A stretch of DNA of 64,000 nt from Variovorax terrae (GCF_022809125.1 NZ_JALGBI010000002.1:740727-804726), one strand, 5' to 3'. Positions 20,558 to 28,197 are shown, numbered from the stretch's first letter. A program made the numbers and translations. Notes: a model not told the origin generated them from the letters alone.

Positions 20558-21451
20558 TCAGGCAACCCCTTCATTCCAGTGCAATTTCTTGCGAAGCGTG
20601 TCGAAATAGGTCCAACCCTTGGGGTGCAGGAAGCGCACGGTGTATTGCGAGCGCCGCACGATGATGCGGTCGCCGTGCAGCAGCGAGGCGAGGGACTGCA
20701 TGTCGAAATTGGCGCTGGCGTCCCGGCCGGCGACAAGTTCGATGGCAATCTCCGCCGAATCCGCCAGAACGATGGGGCGGTTGGACAGGGTGTGCGGGGC
20801 GATCGGCACCAGCACCCAGCCGGGCAGGGACGGGTGCAGCAGCGGGCCGCCTGCCGACAGTGCGTAGGCCGTGGAGCCGGTCGGCGAGGCAATGATCAGG
20901 CCGTCGGCCCGTTGGTTGGCCACGAAATGGCCATCCACCTCCACGCGCAACTCCACCATGCCCGAGGTGGCGCCGCGATTGACCACCACATCGTTCATGG
21001 CCAGCGCATCGAATACGCAGTGGCCGTCGCGCATCACCCTGGCGTGCATCAGGGTCCGCCGGTCTTCCTCGTACTCGCCGCGCAGCATGGGCGTCAGCGT
21101 GGCCTGGTAGTTTTCGAGAGGGATGTCGGTGATGAAGCCCAGCCGTCCCTGGTTGATGCCGATCAGCGGCACGCCGTGGCCGGCGAGCCTGCGGCCGATG
21201 CCCAGCATGGTGCCGTCACCGCCCACCACCAGCCCCAGATCGCACTGGGCGCCAATGGCCGCCACATCCAGCGCGGCATGGCCGCTGAGGCCGGTGCTGG
21301 CAGCCGTTTCCTGTTCCAGCGCTACTTCGCACCCTTGTGCGTGCAGGAAATGGGCAATGTCTTCGAGCACGGCCCGCGACGATCCCGTGGGACCGGCAGG
21401 GGAGGCGTGGTACTTGCCAATCAGCGCAACATGGCGGAAACGGGACTTCAT
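20558..21451 (-). CDS. nadK: NAD kinase
   Basis: A 297-residue enzyme making NADP from NAD and ATP. The [11 protein letters not shown] motif and the [10 protein letters not shown] segment (NE/D motif) are present, with the typical [12 protein letters not shown] loop. The ATG at 21451 was preferred to a TTG two codons upstream. A filamentous prophage is inserted directly upstream: its repressor gene ends 15 nt before this start, on the same strand. NadK expression may therefore now depend on the phage promoter. Confidence 0.95.
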   Translation of the reverse strand: MKSRFRHVALIGKYHASPAGPTGSSRAVLEDIAHFLHAQGCEVALEQETAASTGLSGHAALDVAAIGAQCDLGLVVGGDGTMLGIGRRLAGHGVPLIGINQGRLGFITDIPLENYQATLTPMLRGEYEEDRRTLMHARVMRDGHCVFDALAMNDVVVNRGATSGMVELRVEVDGHFVANQRADGLIIASPTGSTAYALSAGGPLLHPSLPGWVLVPIAPHTLSNRPIVLADSAEIAIELVAGRDASANFDMQSLASLLHGDRIIVRRSQYTVRFLHPKGWTYFDTLRKKLHWNEGVA

Positions 21452-21457
21452 GCGCAA

Positions 21458-21471
21458 ATTACATCATTAAA
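21458..21471 (+). repeat. candidate left prophage attachment core
   Basis: ATTACATCATTAAA here and ATTACCCCAGTAAA at 30121-30134 agree at 11 of 14 positions and flank the prophage exactly. The left copy also lies in an ACATCA/TGATGT inverted repeat. This suits a serine-recombinase site, but the repeat is short and could be coincidental. Confidence 0.4.
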
Positions 21472-21730
21472 GTGATGTCAGCTTTTTGATTCGCTTGAGC
21501 ATGCGTTCTTTGCATGCGCTTGCCTTTTCTGATTCAAGCGCCGCAATCACGATCCATTTATCTACGTCTTCGCCTAGCTTCTCAGCTAGTGCGCCTGCGA
21601 TTGCCGGACTGATGTGGCCACGTATCTTGGCGTTGTGCAGCGCGTTCCGGCTGAGATGCAATTGAGCGTGCCAGTACGGCGCAGGGTGCTCGTTCAGCGC
21701 TTTAGCGAGTAGGTCCATCGTTTGCAGCAT
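21467..21730 (-). CDS. phage repressor-like small DNA-binding protein
   Basis: An 87-residue protein starting MLQTMDLLAKALNEHPAPYW. It resembles the small DUF3693-type or HTH repressors of filamentous phages: a short helical N-terminal part, then ALHNAKIRGHISPAIAGALAEKLG, which reads like a helix-turn-helix. The AAGGAG ribosome site 6 nt upstream decided the start at 21730. It is divergent from the replication operon, and two similar 19-nt palindromes lie between them. That position supports a lysogeny-repressor role. Transcription continues towards nadK. Confidence 0.7.
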   Translation of the reverse strand: MLQTMDLLAKALNEHPAPYWHAQLHLSRNALHNAKIRGHISPAIAGALAEKLGEDVDKWIVIAALESEKASACKERMLKRIKKLTSL

Positions 21731-21774
21731 TTTCAACTCCTTGTCAATCGGGGATTGTTTGGGTGTTGCAATAA

Positions 21775-21793
21775 TGCACACATTGTGAGTGCA
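21775..21793. promoter_or_regulatory. operator-like palindrome O1 of the prophage control region
   Basis: TGCACACATTGTGAGTGCA is an imperfect 19-nt palindrome with the same left half as the perfect one at 21832. The centres are 57 nt apart, between the divergent repressor and replication genes. It is a likely repressor operator. Confidence 0.55.
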
Positions 21794-21831
21794 TGATTGC
21801 AATCAGTTTGTGGGCAGTGTATCGTTTCGCA

Positions 21832-21850
21832 TGCACACATTATGTGTGCA
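21832..21850. promoter_or_regulatory. operator-like palindrome O2 of the prophage control region
   Basis: TGCACACATTATGTGTGCA has perfect 9-bp arms around one central base. It lies 13 nt upstream of the first rightward gene, where bound repressor would block transcription or translation of the replication operon. Confidence 0.6.
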
Positions 21851-21863
21851 ATCAGGAGCCGCC

Positions 21864-22124
21864 ATGTCTAGTTCACCCTCTTGCATTCCCCCGGCCGTCA
21901 AAGCGGCCGACGCTGCCAGCTTGGCGGCTCCGGCGTCGGCCGGGCTGGGGGAGTGCGCCTCTCCCCGCGCTAGGCGCTTCCGTGGTGCGTTTGCACCAAG
22001 CGGCAAGCCGCGCTGCGTCCATTGTGAATGGTGGGTCTGCATTTGTGACGCGATGCGCGCCGCCGGGCAAGCGCAGCGCCGCACGAGCGGCGCGCCTTCG
22101 GCGCAGCAGGGGGAGTCCGCATGA
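21864..22124 (+). CDS. small hypothetical phage protein
   Basis: An 86-residue protein starting MSSSPSCIPPAVKAADA, with a CAGGAG ribosome site 5 nt upstream. The C-terminal half has a Cys cluster (CVHCEWWVCIC) that could bind metal. Its stop overlaps the Rep start as ATGA, so it is translationally coupled to Rep and probably real. The middle is Arg/Ala-rich. Function unknown. Confidence 0.6.
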   Translation: MSSSPSCIPPAVKAADAASLAAPASAGLGECASPRARRFRGAFAPSGKPRCVHCEWWVCICDAMRAAGQAQRRTSGAPSAQQGESA

Positions 22125-23239
22125 CTGCCCCCCTGAGTAACACGGGGGTAAACAACGTCAGGGGCCTGACGCGGGATGAGCGTTTGGTGCTCGAGGGCGG
22201 CAAGGTCAAGGTCCTTTGTGCTGAGCGTCAACAAGATGGGGCAAGCGGCGTCATCGTTGACTATCTGCGCGTCACGGTACGCAGGGATGCCGTCCTCTCG
22301 CTGGCGCGTCTGTCGGATAGCGACGATGAAGCTTTGACCAGATACCTCGCTTTTGGCTTGGCTGGTGTGCTCGGCTTCACCCTGGGCGAATCCCGCAACG
22401 GCCGGGATTTCTATGACTACACCTGGACCGTCAACAATGAGTTTGACAAGGAAGTTGCCAGCGTCAGCGGCGGCGGTGTCACCCAGCGCGAAACCTTCTG
22501 CCTGACCCTCAAAGGCGAAGCCTGCACTTTCGCTGCGAAAGGATGGGAGAAGTCCCTTCATGCGTGGTTGTCATCGCTCGATCCGCGTGTTACTCGTATC
22601 GATCTTGCCCGCGACTACCTGGGCGGCGAATTGACTATCGAGGAAGTCGAGGGCTGCTACCGCACTGGCGCATTCGACTATCGCAATCGTCGCCCGAGCT
22701 ATACCCGCCACGGATCGGGGGATGGCCATGACCGCGCACGCGAGCATTCGAGGACCTTTCAGGTGGGGCAGCGCGAAAGCGGAAAGCTCATGCGGGCCTA
22801 TGAAAAGGGGCACGCCTTCAAGATGCTCTCTGATCCTTGGGTTCGAGTTGAGGTCGAGTTGCGCAACGTGAATCGCATCGTGCCTTTTGATGCCCTGATT
22901 CGGCCCGCCGACTTCTTCGCCGGAGCGTATGACTTCTGCCAGTGGGTTCTGGACAAGAAGCCGGAGGCCGAGCGCATCCCGACGGGCAAAGCCGTAGGCG
23001 AGCGCACTGTCTCGCGCTTCACCCGTTGGCTTGAGAACGTGGTTGCTCCTTCGATCCGTGCTGTTCAGGCGTGCGCGGATTCTGCGGAGTGGGCCGATCT
23101 GCTCACGATCAAGCATATGGACCGTCGCATCCCTCGCGGCTTGTCCGGGCTTTCGCACGCGAAAGTTCGGGACGGCCTCAGGGAGTGGATACATAACCTT
23201 AGCGCAGCCGCACCGGCCGGCTATGCGCCTTCCATGTAA
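22121..23239 (+). CDS. phage replication initiation protein (Rep)
   Basis: A 372-residue protein of the replication initiation factor family used by filamentous phages and some plasmids for rolling-circle replication. The central segment VTRIDLARDYLGGELTIEEV and the later RAYEKGHAFK are characteristic; the Tyr of AYEKG may be the nicking residue. It would nick the double-stranded origin and prime plus-strand synthesis. It is the second gene of the rightward operon, coupled to the preceding small gene. Confidence 0.88.
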   Translation: MTAPLSNTGVNNVRGLTRDERLVLEGGKVKVLCAERQQDGASGVIVDYLRVTVRRDAVLSLARLSDSDDEALTRYLAFGLAGVLGFTLGESRNGRDFYDYTWTVNNEFDKEVASVSGGGVTQRETFCLTLKGEACTFAAKGWEKSLHAWLSSLDPRVTRIDLARDYLGGELTIEEVEGCYRTGAFDYRNRRPSYTRHGSGDGHDRAREHSRTFQVGQRESGKLMRAYEKGHAFKMLSDPWVRVEVELRNVNRIVPFDALIRPADFFAGAYDFCQWVLDKKPEAERIPTGKAVGERTVSRFTRWLENVVAPSIRAVQACADSAEWADLLTIKHMDRRIPRGLSGLSHAKVRDGLREWIHNLSAAAPAGYAPSM

Positions 23240-23260
23240 GCCGGATCAAGGAAATTAGTC

Positions 23261-23575
23261 ATGAAGCTGCAAGCTCGCCTTCTCGTTACGGGCATGAAGA
23301 AATCAAAGGGCGTTCTCGAAAACGGCCAGCCCTACGACAGCACCAAGGTCTACGCCATGACCGAACTGGATGATAGCAAGGGTAATGGCATGGGTTCTGC
23401 CACGGTTGAATATGCCTTGGGCACGTCCGAGGAATTCGACAAGATGAAGCACTTGGCGGCGTCCTTCCCGATCGAATGCGACGCGGAAATCGAAATCGTC
23501 ACGAACGGCAAGGTGCAGAAAACCGTGATTGCGGCCTTGCGCCCCGTTGCTCGCGCCCAGCAGACCAAGGGCTGA
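23261..23575 (+). CDS. phage single-stranded DNA-binding protein (DUF1293-like)
   Basis: A 104-residue protein matching the DUF1293 family, which replaces gV protein in many proteobacterial inoviruses. It starts MKLQARLLVTGMKKSKGVLENG and has an OB-fold-like strand pattern. It would coat phage ssDNA before packaging. It sits immediately after Rep, as in related phages. Confidence 0.82.
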   Translation: MKLQARLLVTGMKKSKGVLENGQPYDSTKVYAMTELDDSKGNGMGSATVEYALGTSEEFDKMKHLAASFPIECDAEIEIVTNGKVQKTVIAALRPVARAQQTKG

Positions 23576-23579
23576 CGTC

Positions 23580-23780
23580 ATGCATTGCGTGCGCGGCTAC
23601 ATCGTTCAGGACGCGGAAAGCGGCGGCTTTCTCGCGCCTGATGGAGAGGGCGGGGTTGTTCTCGTTCGAATGCTCGTGCGCGCCGTGCCTTTCGCATGCG
23701 AAGAATCGGCTAGCGATGCATCGGCCGATCACCTGGACGGCTGCGGCGTTGTCATTCCGGTGTGGGTTCCAGAGTCCTGA
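23580..23780 (+). CDS. small hypothetical inovirus protein
   Basis: A 66-residue acidic protein starting MHCVRGYIVQDAESGG, 4 nt after the ssDNA-binding protein gene. Many inoviruses have a short gene here. It contains a copy of the TTTCGCATGCGAA palindrome within its coding sequence. Function unknown. Confidence 0.65.
   Translation: MHCVRGYIVQDAESGGFLAPDGEGGVVLVRMLVRAVPFACEESASDASADHLDGCGVVIPVWVPES
23690..23703. promoter_or_regulatory. KorB/parS-like palindrome, one mismatch, inside a small gene
   Basis: TTTCGCATGCGAAG differs at one position from the 14-nt consensus TTTCGCATGCGAAA. It lies inside the 66-residue gene, unlike the other strong copies. Confidence 0.4.
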
Positions 23781-23781
23781 C

Positions 23782-23880
23782 ATGGATGACCTGATTCTGT
23801 TTATGCGGTGTTTGGAGATTAGCGCTTACTGGTGCGCCGGGTGGTGGCTCTGGCAGTCTGTTTCTCGTCTTCCCAAGTGA
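23782..23880 (+). CDS. 32-residue membrane protein, pVII/pIX-like
   Basis: The frame MDDLILFMRCLEISAYWCAG... encodes 32 residues with one hydrophobic Trp-rich segment, the size and place expected for a tip protein of the filamentous virion (pVII/pIX). The start is 1 nt after the preceding stop. Its last codons lie within the 82-nt direct repeat. The call is by position and character only. Confidence 0.55.
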   Translation: MDDLILFMRCLEISAYWCAGWWLWQSVSRLPK

Positions 23881-23956
23881 TTCCAGCCTGCACAGCACCA
23901 GCGTTGTGAAACGTCGTGTTGTGTGGGGTGCAATCCCGAATTTCTCGGAACGCCGA
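23875..23956 (+). repeat. 82-nt direct repeat, copy 1
   Basis: Copy 1 of a repeat matching 24352-24433 at 78 of 82 positions. The two copies, 477 nt apart, bracket the zinc-ribbon gene. Each ends with a small inverted repeat around CCCGAATTT, whose arm sequences differ between copies yet still pair. Confidence 0.9.
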
Positions 23957-23963
23957 GTTGCCT

Positions 23964-23981
23964 GGTTTCGCATGCGAAACC
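23964..23981. promoter_or_regulatory. KorB/parS-like operator upstream of the zinc-ribbon gene
   Basis: GGTTTCGCATGCGAAACC is a perfect 18-bp palindrome 29 nt before the zinc-ribbon start. It is the best copy of the recurring prophage palindrome. Confidence 0.65.
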
Positions 23982-24010
23982 TGCTGTTTAGTTATTGGGA
24001 GGTGAGTTCT

Positions 24011-24328
24011 ATGTCCGAGACTATTCATTGCAATGCTTGTGGTTTCAATGGTGTCAATGAAGACAACGGCCTTGAGCACGGCGATTTGATGGAGCAGCTT
24101 GAGGCTGGCGATATCAGCTATGACGAGTATGAGGAGCTTCTGGGCGGGACTCGGTTTTCCTGTCCTGGCTGCGGTTCGCTTGACACGGAAGTGTCTGATG
24201 AAGACCTTTTTCAGTGTCCGGCATGTGGGGCGCAGTTGCCGATGAGTGAGCTTTGCAGCGATGGTGATACGGGGTTGATTGAGTGTCATGTCTGCGGTGA
24301 GGCGTCTCCCTCTGCTGATTGGTTTTGA
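24011..24328 (+). CDS. double zinc-ribbon protein carried by the prophage
   Basis: A 105-residue acidic protein with four CxxC knuckles: CNAC near residue 7, CPGC near the middle, then CPAC and CHVC towards the C-terminus. These would form two zinc ribbons. A GGGAGGTGAG ribosome site precedes the ATG. It interrupts the usual order between the small tip proteins and the major coat gene, is flanked by 82-nt direct repeats and has its own operator-like palindrome. This looks like an inserted cargo gene; the target is unknown. Confidence 0.7.
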   Translation: MSETIHCNACGFNGVNEDNGLEHGDLMEQLEAGDISYDEYEELLGGTRFSCPGCGSLDTEVSDEDLFQCPACGAQLPMSELCSDGDTGLIECHVCGEASPSADWF

Positions 24329-24333
24329 TCTGG

Positions 24334-24347
24334 TTTCTCATGCGAAA
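24334..24347. promoter_or_regulatory. KorB/parS-like operator upstream of the coat gene
   Basis: TTTCTCATGCGAAA, one mismatch from the consensus, lies 5 nt after the zinc-ribbon stop and 99 nt before the coat-protein start. Confidence 0.55.
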
Positions 24348-24351
24348 TCCA

Positions 24352-24433
24352 AAGTGATTCCAGCCTGCACAGCACCAGCGTTGCGAAACGTCGTGTTGTG
24401 TGGGGTGCAATCCCGAATTTCCGGGAACACCGA
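24352..24433 (+). repeat. 82-nt direct repeat, copy 2
   Basis: Second copy of the repeat at 23875, directly upstream of the major coat gene. In the ancestral order one copy would have joined the tip-protein gene to the coat gene. It may carry the coat-gene promoter or a processing/termination hairpin (TCCCG-6nt-CGGGA). Confidence 0.9.
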
Positions 24434-24446
24434 ACTAGGAGTTCTC

Positions 24447-24656
24447 ATGCGCAAGCAAATCGCAATCCGTTTGGCCGCTATCCCGGCCTTCGTCCTCGCC
24501 ACCAGCGGCGCTGCCTTCGCCGAGGTGCCCGCCGCCGTGACCACGGCTATCACCGGCACCGGCACCGATCTGGTGACCGTCATCACGGCGGTGATTGTGG
24601 CCTTCGTGGCCTTCTGGGGCCTGAAGAAGCTGGCCTCCAAAATGGGCTGGATGTAA
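24447..24656 (+). CDS. major coat protein (pVIII-like)
   Basis: A 69-residue precoat protein. The signal peptide MRKQIAIRLAAIPAFVLATS...AFA is cleaved before EVPAAV, leaving about 44 residues. These have an amphipathic N-terminus, one membrane helix (VTVITAVIVAFVAFWGL) and a basic C-terminus KKLASKMGWM, the layout of filamentous phage pVIII. An AGGAG site lies upstream of the ATG. Confidence 0.88.
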   Translation: MRKQIAIRLAAIPAFVLATSGAAFAEVPAAVTTAITGTGTDLVTVITAVIVAFVAFWGLKKLASKMGWM

Positions 24657-24671
24657 GCAGGCCCGGCTCCG

Positions 24672-24860
24672 ATGACCACCAACACCTTTACTGCTGAAGC
24701 AGGCCAAACGGTGACGGTGGTCATCGAGCCCGCTGAATTCACTCCAGCGCGTGCCGCCGATCTGGTCGACATGTTCTGGAGCTTCGTTCTCGCGCTCGTG
24801 ATCGTGTGGGGCGCAAAGCAAATCCTCAACATCTTCACGAGTAGCCCAAATGGAGACTAA
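24672..24860 (+). CDS. minor virion/membrane protein
   Basis: A 62-residue protein with an acidic N-terminal half and one membrane helix (FWSFVLALVIVWGAKQIL). It sits between the coat protein and the adsorption protein, where inoviruses encode a minor coat or tip protein. Its 3' end overlaps the adsorption gene by 11 nt. Confidence 0.7.
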   Translation: MTTNTFTAEAGQTVTVVIEPAEFTPARAADLVDMFWSFVLALVIVWGAKQILNIFTSSPNGD

Positions 24861-26247
24861 CCATGCCTTCACCCTCAGAAGCCTTCTTTGCTGCGGGCTT
24901 GTTCTTGCTGCTCTTTGTGGCCTTCAAGTAGCCCACGCGCAGGCCGTCCCCAAGCCCGTTTTCCCGCCCACCTACACCGGCAACATCACCAAGTACGGCC
25001 CGACCACGGCAGACGCTGCCAACGCGGCCCGTTTCTCGTTCGGCGCAGCCTCCAACGGCGCGATGTACGCCACGGCCCAGGACTACCACGCCACGCCCGG
25101 CGGCAAGTCCATTCCGATCACGGCCACCGCTGCGGTGAACAAAGCTTCAATGGGCAAGGCCGTGGCTCGTTTCGCACGCGGCATGGCCGGAAGCTTGGTG
25201 GCCCCGGTGGGCATCGCGCTCAACGTGGCTCAACTGCTGCGTGATCTTGGCGTGACGTCCAGGTGGACTGGTGACCATAATGAGTTCGAACAACCGGACC
25301 CCACCTCCGGGCTGCGCTGTGGTGGCAATACGGTCTATCCGCCTGGGGAGAGTAGCGTCTATGTCTATCCCCCGGGAACAGAAGGTGCCGCGTGCGACAT
25401 TGGGCATTATTCGGGCGGTACGTTCGTCGGTTACCGGCGCATGTCCATGGTTCGGGTTGAGGGTATGACAACTAAGCCCATGACCGAGCAGGAATTGGCC
25501 GATAAGATTGCAGCGCAGTCCGGCTGGCCCACGAGCGCAACCAGCACCATCGCCAAGACCCTCAGAGATGTGGTCACGGCTGGCGTCCCGGTCGAGCTTG
25601 AGCAGCCCACGATCACCGGCCCCGCGCAGGCTGACCCCGTTGAAGAAACGGAAACCAGCACTAAGCGTGAGCCCATGAAGCTGCCCAACGGGCAACCCAT
25701 GCTCGACGGCAACGGCAAGCCCGTGGAACGCGCTGTCACCACCGAAACCAAGACCACCACGCAGGACAAATTCAAGTACGACAAGGACACGGTGACGCGT
25801 GAGCAGGTCAAGACCGAGAAGGTGACTGAAACCGTGGTGGAGCCGGTGCTCAACCCGGACGGCACGCCCAAGCTCAAGCCCAACGGTGACCCTGAGACGA
25901 AGACTGGCGCGCAGACCACGACACAAGACAAGACCGACACCAAGCCCAAGGACGATGTAGACCAATGCGCCAAGTATCCGAACTCGGTGGCCTGCGCCGA
26001 GCTCGATGTTCCTGGCGGTGACATCCCGCGCACGTCCAAGGAATTGACCTACGCGGCGGAGGACCTCGGCTTCGGCGGCGGCTCCTGCCCTGCCGATATC
26101 GTGAAAACGATTCACGGCCAATCGATCACCGTGTTCAGCTACGCCAAGGGCTGCGAGATTGCCAGCGGCCCGCTACGCGCCCTGGTGCTCTCTCTGAGCG
26201 CCTTTGCGGCCTTCTTGATCCTGATGCCCGGGGAGACTCGCGTATGA
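24850..26247 (+). CDS. phage adsorption (pIII-like) protein
   Basis: A 465-residue exported protein with a signal peptide over the first about 30 residues (LRSLLCCGLVLAALCGLQVAHA). The middle region (about 255-375) is Thr/Lys/Glu/Pro-rich and repetitive, a flexible linker. The C-terminal domain has several Cys and ends in a membrane anchor (ALVLSLSAFAAFLILMP). This is the layout of the host-receptor-binding protein. Its stop overlaps the next gene as ATGA. Confidence 0.82.
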   Translation: METNHAFTLRSLLCCGLVLAALCGLQVAHAQAVPKPVFPPTYTGNITKYGPTTADAANAARFSFGAASNGAMYATAQDYHATPGGKSIPITATAAVNKASMGKAVARFARGMAGSLVAPVGIALNVAQLLRDLGVTSRWTGDHNEFEQPDPTSGLRCGGNTVYPPGESSVYVYPPGTEGAACDIGHYSGGTFVGYRRMSMVRVEGMTTKPMTEQELADKIAAQSGWPTSATSTIAKTLRDVVTAGVPVELEQPTITGPAQADPVEETETSTKREPMKLPNGQPMLDGNGKPVERAVTTETKTTTQDKFKYDKDTVTREQVKTEKVTETVVEPVLNPDGTPKLKPNGDPETKTGAQTTTQDKTDTKPKDDVDQCAKYPNSVACAELDVPGGDIPRTSKELTYAAEDLGFGGGSCPADIVKTIHGQSITVFSYAKGCEIASGPLRALVLSLSAFAAFLILMPGETRV

Positions 26248-26531
26248 AGCTCGGAACATGGCTGCTGGCGATGCTCCAGCCAATGATCGCCAAGATTCTG
26301 ATCAGCCTCGGTTTCTCGGTCGTGACGATTACCGGCCTCACGGCCATCGTGAACAACATGAAGCAGCAGGCCGTGACGGCCTTCGGGCTGCTGCAGCCTG
26401 AAATGCTGCAACTGTTCCTGCTCTCGGGCGGTGCGGTGGGCCTGGGCATCATCCTGGGCGCGTGCGCGACCAAGCTCATGCTCTGGCAGATTCAGAACGC
26501 GGTGAAGATTCTTGGAGTGAACCCCTCATGA
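26244..26531 (+). CDS. DUF2523/pVI-like virion protein
   Basis: A 95-residue hydrophobic protein with about three membrane segments, fitting the DUF2523 family that takes the pVI place in proteobacterial inoviruses. It is coupled to both neighbours by short overlaps (pIII-like upstream, Zot downstream). Confidence 0.82.
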   Translation: MKLGTWLLAMLQPMIAKILISLGFSVVTITGLTAIVNNMKQQAVTAFGLLQPEMLQLFLLSGGAVGLGIILGACATKLMLWQIQNAVKILGVNPS

Positions 26532-27568
26532 TCACCTTCCTGACCGGTGCCCCGGGCGGCGGCAAAACGCTCTACACCGTGTGGCACCTGTTGCGCCAGT
26601 TGGTGGGCACCACCGTGCAAGAGGAAATGGACGATGGCACGCACGTCACGCACAAGCGCACGATCTACACCAACATCCGGGGCCTGCTGCTCGACCACGA
26701 ACTGATTGATGCGAACAACCTGCACAACTGGTGGGAGTGGGCGCAGCCTGGATCAGTGATCGTGTTCGATGAGGTTCAAAAGGCATGGCCCCCGCGCCCC
26801 AACGGTTCCAAGCGGCCTCAGGACGTGAGCGAGTTGGAAGAGCATCGCGGTAAGTGGTCGGTGGACTTCATCATCATCAGCCAGCATCCCATGTTGGTGG
26901 ACCGCGATGTGCAGAACCTTGTGGGGCGCCATATCCATCTGCGCCGCGTTGCGAACTGGCCACTGTCCATCGCCTACGAATGGGACATGATCAGTCGCAC
27001 GCTCGCGTTCAAGACCTCGGTGAGCAAGAGCTTTGTGTGGTTCAGCAGGCAGGCCTACAAGCTCTACAAGTCGGCCCGCGTGCACACCAAACAGCCCAAG
27101 AAGGTGCCCACGCTGGTCTACGTCATCCTGGGCGCGCTGGCGCTGGCCGCCTGGAAGATTCCCGAGTCCTACAGCCGCATCACGGGCAAGCAAGTGGCCG
27201 CGTTCAACCCCGACACCTACCGGCCTGCCAAGGAGGCCTCTAGCGCCCCCGCAAGCGCGTCAAGTACCCATGCCCCTGCCGTGCCAGTTGCGGCCGCTTC
27301 CGCGCCCGCTGCGCCGGTCCTCGCGGGCTGCTCGGTGTTCCGAGGGGCCTGTAGCTGCCATGATCAGTACGGGATGCGGATCGAGGTCGAGACCAAGGTG
27401 TGTACCGGGTGGACCGACTTCGGGCCGATCAAGGCGACAACGCCGGGCCAGCCTCGGGCCGTCCAGGTTGAGATGGTGCCGTCTCTCGCCGAGGTCCTGC
27501 GCTCTCGCGTGAGCCATGACCACGCGGCGGACTATGAGGCTCTGGCCTTCATGGCCCAGCGGCGATAG
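26528..27568 (+). CDS. zot: zonula occludens toxin-like assembly ATPase (pI)
   Basis: A 346-residue inner-membrane ATPase for phage assembly. Walker A GAPGGGKT is at residues 7-14 and Walker B-like SVIVFDEVQKAWPPR follows in the N-terminal Zot domain. One membrane helix lies near residues 196-212 (VYVILGALALAAWKI), and the periplasmic C-terminal part is Ala/Pro-rich then Cys-containing. The ATG was chosen at 26528 because Walker A must sit near the N-terminus. No secretin gene follows. Confidence 0.93.
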   Translation: MITFLTGAPGGGKTLYTVWHLLRQLVGTTVQEEMDDGTHVTHKRTIYTNIRGLLLDHELIDANNLHNWWEWAQPGSVIVFDEVQKAWPPRPNGSKRPQDVSELEEHRGKWSVDFIIISQHPMLVDRDVQNLVGRHIHLRRVANWPLSIAYEWDMISRTLAFKTSVSKSFVWFSRQAYKLYKSARVHTKQPKKVPTLVYVILGALALAAWKIPESYSRITGKQVAAFNPDTYRPAKEASSAPASASSTHAPAVPVAAASAPAAPVLAGCSVFRGACSCHDQYGMRIEVETKVCTGWTDFGPIKATTPGQPRAVQVEMVPSLAEVLRSRVSHDHAADYEALAFMAQRR

Positions 27569-27594
27569 CGGGTCATGGCGCCGTTTAGTCGCGG

Positions 27595-27744
27595 CTATCC
27601 TTTAGAGGCTAGCGTACCTATGACTGACATTGTTGCAAATAGGAATAGTTCGATTGCGCTAGCCGCACCTTTTCGTGCCGCGTGAACGATCAGCCAAATG
27701 ACCGAAGCAATGCTGACTAGAGTGGTAATCGTGGATGGCGACAT
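27595..27744 (-). CDS. 49-residue membrane protein
   Basis: A small frame starting MSPSTITTLVSIASVIWLIV. It has two hydrophobic segments with a basic loop (HAARKGAAS) between them. A strong GAGGAAG ribosome site lies about 5 nt upstream of the ATG. A consensus-like TTTCGCATGAGAAA palindrome lies 38 nt upstream. These support a real, regulated gene; the function could be superinfection immunity or a toxin-like peptide, but nothing shows which. Confidence 0.55.
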   Translation of the reverse strand: MSPSTITTLVSIASVIWLIVHAARKGAASAIELFLFATMSVIGTLASKG

Positions 27745-27782
27745 GAGTGCTTCCTCTGAGTTGACACGATGTTATATCGCTC

Positions 27783-27796
27783 TTTCGCATGAGAAA
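27783..27796. promoter_or_regulatory. KorB/parS-like operator upstream of the 49-residue gene
   Basis: TTTCGCATGAGAAA, one mismatch from consensus and followed by CC as in the perfect copy. It lies 38 nt upstream of the reverse-strand small membrane gene. Confidence 0.55.
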
Positions 27797-27884
27797 CCGC
27801 CATGCGCGAAGCGCTGAGCCGCAGGCGTGCCGAAGGTGGCCGCACGCAGTGCGGCCCGCGTGCAAATTTCCGTCCCCGGAAACG

Positions 27885-27913
27885 AAGAAACCGCCAGAAG
27901 GCGGTTTCTTTTT
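27885..27913 (+). terminator. rho-independent terminator of the phage structural operon
   Basis: The stem GAAACCGCC / GGCGGTTTC with an AGAA loop is followed by TTTTT on the plus strand. It lies downstream of Zot and at the end of the convergent DUF1640-like gene. Confidence 0.8.
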
Positions 27914-27926
27914 CAGGGCAGTTGGG

Positions 27927-28160
27927 CTAGTGCCAGATTTTGACGATGCTTGCAAATAGCGCGACGGCCGCGAAGATCGACCCCACGCACCATTTGATGA
28001 GTTCCGCCTTAAGTTCTCCGGCGTCCCCCTTGGTGAATAGCTGCGCGGAGTGCAGGCTGTACCGCTTGTCGATTTCCTTGTTGATCGACTCGGCCACGGC
28101 CTGGGCGTCTTCCGGGGAGACATTGGCTTTCACGAGGGCGCGATAGATTTCAAGTTCCAT
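27927..28160 (-). CDS. DUF1640-like coiled-coil membrane protein
   Basis: A 77-residue protein starting MELEIYRALVKANVSPEDA. A helical, charged N-terminal part precedes a C-terminal membrane span (VGSIFAAVALFASIVKIW). Similar short coiled-coil proteins with a C-terminal anchor occur in phages and mobile elements. It lies downstream of the ParB-like gene on the same strand. Role unknown. Confidence 0.65.
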   Translation of the reverse strand: MELEIYRALVKANVSPEDAQAVAESINKEIDKRYSLHSAQLFTKGDAGELKAELIKWCVGSIFAAVALFASIVKIWH

Positions 28161-28197
28161 GATGCGAGTTTACTCCGTTGGAATTACTCTTGCGCAG

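Noticed and set aside
21467..21730. Antitoxin of a toxin-antitoxin pair
   Set aside because: No toxin-like partner is adjacent; position and operators fit a phage repressor better.
21803..22561. 252-codon reverse frame across the phage control region
   Set aside because: It runs through both operator palindromes and opposes Rep, which has family motifs and coupling.
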